DNA of 64,000 bases from Ardenticatenaceae bacterium (GTDB taxonomy: Bacteria; Chloroflexota; Anaerolineae; Promineifilales; Promineifilaceae), in assembly GCA_030065875.1 (NCBI GenBank), contig JASJCR010000016.1, forward strand, positions 58,669 through 122,668, in the 5' to 3' direction. Within the stretch, counting starts at the first letter, position 1. Every line of letters begins with the position of its first letter. The translations under genes and the position numbers were made by a program. The notes beneath the pieces are model-generated. The model was not told the origin of the DNA. It searched no databases and saw nothing but the letters and a program-made list of their open reading frames with translations. Positions 61,947-64,000 of the stretch are shown here, one piece after another.

Positions 61947-62064
61947 AAATCAACCGTACGACATTTCTGCACTCCCTGCCGGATGTTTGGGCGTCAACTT
62001 TTCGACGAAATTCCCACGTTTTGCGGAAGGCTGAATTAAGGGTGACGCTTACCCCCACCTCAAT

Positions 62065-62130
62065 CCTCCCCCACGGGGGAGGAGGCAGGCATCCTTTCCC
62101 ACTGGGAGGGGAATGAGGGGAGGGTTAATT
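62065..62130. repeat. Palindromic CCTCCCCC-type element pair
   Basis: CCTCCCCCACGGGGGAGG at 62065-62082, then TCCCACTGGGA around 62098-62108 within GC-rich sequence. Similar to the pair at 43648-43713. It occupies part of the 243-base gap 61947-62189, in which I see no gene. Confidence 0.7.
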
Positions 62131-62189
62131 AGCGAATGATTTTTTAACTTTCATCATCAGGAAAATGAGGCAGCACCTCAGACTAAAAT

Positions 62190-63983
62190 TTAAGCAAACA
62201 GCGGCACAAACTCAAACTGGGTCACATCAACCAACCCCAAATCGGAGATGCGCAGCTCCGGTATGACCACCAGCGCCAGCAAACTGTGCTGCATGTAGGC
62301 ATTATTGAGCGTACAGCCGCACGCCTCCATCGCCCTGACCATGTTTTCCGCCTTGTCCGCCACAATTTCGGCCCGTTCAGTAGACATCAAACCGGCAATC
62401 GGCAGTTCGACAAGGGCCACTTCTTGCCCTTCTTTAAATACGACTACACCGCCCCCCACTTCGCCGAGCCGATTGGCGGCAAGGGCCATGTTTTCTTTAT
62501 CGGTGCCGACCACGATCATGTGATGACTATCGTGGGCAACCGTGCTGGCCATGGCGCAGGGCACGTTATACCCAAACCCACTGACAAAGCCGTTGACGAC
62601 CTGACCGGTGCCCTGGTGGCGCTCGACCAGAGCGATTTGACATACGTCGGCCGATAGATCCATTTCCACCAGCCCATTTTTAACCGGCAGTTCGGCCGTT
62701 AACGCCCGGGTTGGCGCCTGATTTTCAACCACCCCGATCACGCGCGCCTCAACTTTTTGGCTGCCAGACGGTGCGGATATATCAAAATCTGCGGCGGACA
62801 ATGTTTTTCCCAGATTCACGGTCCCAACTGCAAAATCGGGATAGGGGTATGGGGGCAGATCGATGGCCAGGTTGCCGTTTTGGGCAATGATTTCTCCGCT
62901 GGCAATCACCGTTTCGATGGGCAGAGTGACCAAATCGCTAGAAATAATAATATCGGCCAGGCGACCGGGCGTGATGCTGCCCAACTCTCGCTCAACGCCA
63001 AAGTGCTGGGCGGTGTTGAGTGTCGCCATTTGGATGGCGGTGATCGGAGGCAGCCCCTGGGCAATCGCATGACGCACCACCCGGTTCATGTGTCCGTCAT
63101 GAACCAGCGTGCCGCTGTGGGAATCGTCGGTGCACAAAATGAAGTTTCGGCTGTCCAGCCCCATTTCGGTGATCGCCTTGACCTGGGTGGCCACGTCGTA
63201 CCAGGCGGACCCGAGCCGCAGCATAGCGCGCATCCCCTGGCGAACCCTGGCGATTCCATCTTCGAGCTGAGTGCCTTCGTGATCGTCGGCCGGCCCGCCG
63301 GCTGCATACCCGTGGAACGGCACTCCCAAATCCGGACTGGCGTAATGGCCTCCGATCGTTTTATTGGCGCGCATCGTCGCCGCCATTTCGGCATGCATTT
63401 TCTCATCCCCGAGAAAAACGCCGGGAAAATTCATCATTTCGCCCAGACCAATGATATTGGGCCACCCCATCGCTTCGGCGACTTCGGCCGGCCCGATGGA
63501 CGCCCCTGGGGTTTCCAGGCCTGGGGCACTGGGCACACAGCTTGGCATCTGCACAAAAATATTGATCGGCAGCCCGGCCGCTTCATCATGCATCAGCTTG
63601 ACCCCCGGCAGTCCCAGCACGTTGGCGATTTCATGTGGATCGATAAACATACTGGTGGTGCCATGGGGGATAACCGCCCGGGCAAATTCGGTGACGGTTA
63701 CCATCCCGCTTTCCACATGCATATGGGCATCGCAGAGTCCGGGGATGAGATAGCGGCCGTTGGCCTCAATAATCTCGGTTTGATCACCGATGGTGTGGGT
63801 GCCGTCTTCACCCACATAGGCGATGCGGCAGCCTTTGATAGCTACGTCGGTGCCAGGGATGATTTCCCCGCTGTAGACGTTGACCCACCGGCCGTTTTGG
63901 ATGACGAGATCGGCCGGCTCACGCCCCATGGCCACTTCAACGAGCGTTGGCCCCATTTCTGCCCAGCTTCTTTTGACGGGCAT
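62190..63983 (-). CDS. ade: Adenine deaminase
   Basis: A 597-residue enzyme, normal length for the Ade family. Metal-site GLCDAHMHVESGM (His87, His89), then FIDPHEIANVLG, CTDDSHSG with the metal Asp, and a C-terminal ELRISDLGLVDV. It deaminates adenine to hypoxanthine in purine salvage. GGGAGGG lies just upstream of the ATG. The leader lies at the window edge and cannot be judged for a riboswitch. It is the last complete gene of the window. Confidence 0.95.
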   Translation of the reverse strand: MPVKRSWAEMGPTLVEVAMGREPADLVIQNGRWVNVYSGEIIPGTDVAIKGCRIAYVGEDGTHTIGDQTEIIEANGRYLIPGLCDAHMHVESGMVTVTEFARAVIPHGTTSMFIDPHEIANVLGLPGVKLMHDEAAGLPINIFVQMPSCVPSAPGLETPGASIGPAEVAEAMGWPNIIGLGEMMNFPGVFLGDEKMHAEMAATMRANKTIGGHYASPDLGVPFHGYAAGGPADDHEGTQLEDGIARVRQGMRAMLRLGSAWYDVATQVKAITEMGLDSRNFILCTDDSHSGTLVHDGHMNRVVRHAIAQGLPPITAIQMATLNTAQHFGVERELGSITPGRLADIIISSDLVTLPIETVIASGEIIAQNGNLAIDLPPYPYPDFAVGTVNLGKTLSAADFDISAPSGSQKVEARVIGVVENQAPTRALTAELPVKNGLVEMDLSADVCQIALVERHQGTGQVVNGFVSGFGYNVPCAMASTVAHDSHHMIVVGTDKENMALAANRLGEVGGGVVVFKEGQEVALVELPIAGLMSTERAEIVADKAENMVRAMEACGCTLNNAYMQHSLLALVVIPELRISDLGLVDVTQFEFVPLFA

Positions 63984-64000
63984 AATCCCTCCCTTTATTT

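Noticed and set aside
1..64000. Insertion sequence, integrase or prophage
   Set aside because: No transposase, recombinase or phage structural gene was found among the frames; only small non-coding repeats are present.

Overview
The window is about 64 kb of a bacterial chromosome of roughly 50% GC, carrying 52 protein genes I can support, no rRNA or tRNA that I could find, and no transposase or prophage. It most resembles a member of the Chloroflexota (Anaerolineae-like). The evidence is indirect: a lipoprotein with a Val/Glu/Thr-rich linker after the lipobox (40489-42105), a secreted protein ending in a YLPMIRR-type tail (13586-16231), many lipobox proteins with Pro/Thr-rich linkers, a caspase with a C-terminal effector-associated-like domain, and many small palindromic intergenic repeats. 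No marker gene here settles the phylum.

Layout. 1-4.4 kb: the 3' part of typA, two HAD phosphatases separated by a hairpin-rich repeat block, and a DUF3179 lipoprotein. 4.4-5.7 kb: a convincing ykkC-family riboswitch (core 4620-4708) in front of an EamA transporter. 5.7-13.6 kb: housekeeping (argS, dgkA/undecaprenol kinase, an RmlC-like epimerase, a TerC membrane protein, a PduO-type cobalamin adenosyltransferase, a 58-residue unknown gene and radC). 13.6-19.7 kb: secreted or surface proteins and a thiopurine methyltransferase. 18.4-24.4 kb is a minus-strand run: peptidase-MA-like protein, TPR protein, lepA, pyrD, FecR-like protein. 24.4-29.6 kb: a HEAT-repeat gene bracketed by interspersed repeats, an M50 site-2 protease (rseP) and two membrane proteins.

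29.8-49.5 kb is the more accessory part: a SAM methyltransferase, a PatB/MalY C-S lyase, an unknown protein followed by a caspase with an effector-associated-type tail, a CapA-like lipoprotein, a 1073-residue transporter-HEAT-cNMP fusion, a von Willebrand A lipoprotein, a thioredoxin overlapping a degenerate Lgt paralogue, a PknB-type kinase with a duplicated extracellular domain, a cytoplasmic trypsin-like protease, and a nucleoside hydrolase fused to a membrane domain.

49-60 kb is a polyamine-type uptake and catabolism block: flavin reductase and a PuuB-like amine oxidase on the minus strand, then potA-potB-potC-potD, an amidohydrolase, a class III aminotransferase and two tandem GNAT acetyltransferases on the plus strand. 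The probable flow is import of a polyamine or related amine, then oxidation, transamination or acetylation. A beta-propeller-like lipoprotein and adenine deaminase close the window.

The most interesting signals are the ykkC-like riboswitch with an unusual core upstream of a ten-helix EamA transporter, the caspase/effector-associated locus, the mosaic of two intergenic repeat families bounded by CTTAAGTG-like motifs, the Lgt paralogue lacking its catalytic motifs, and several domain fusions.
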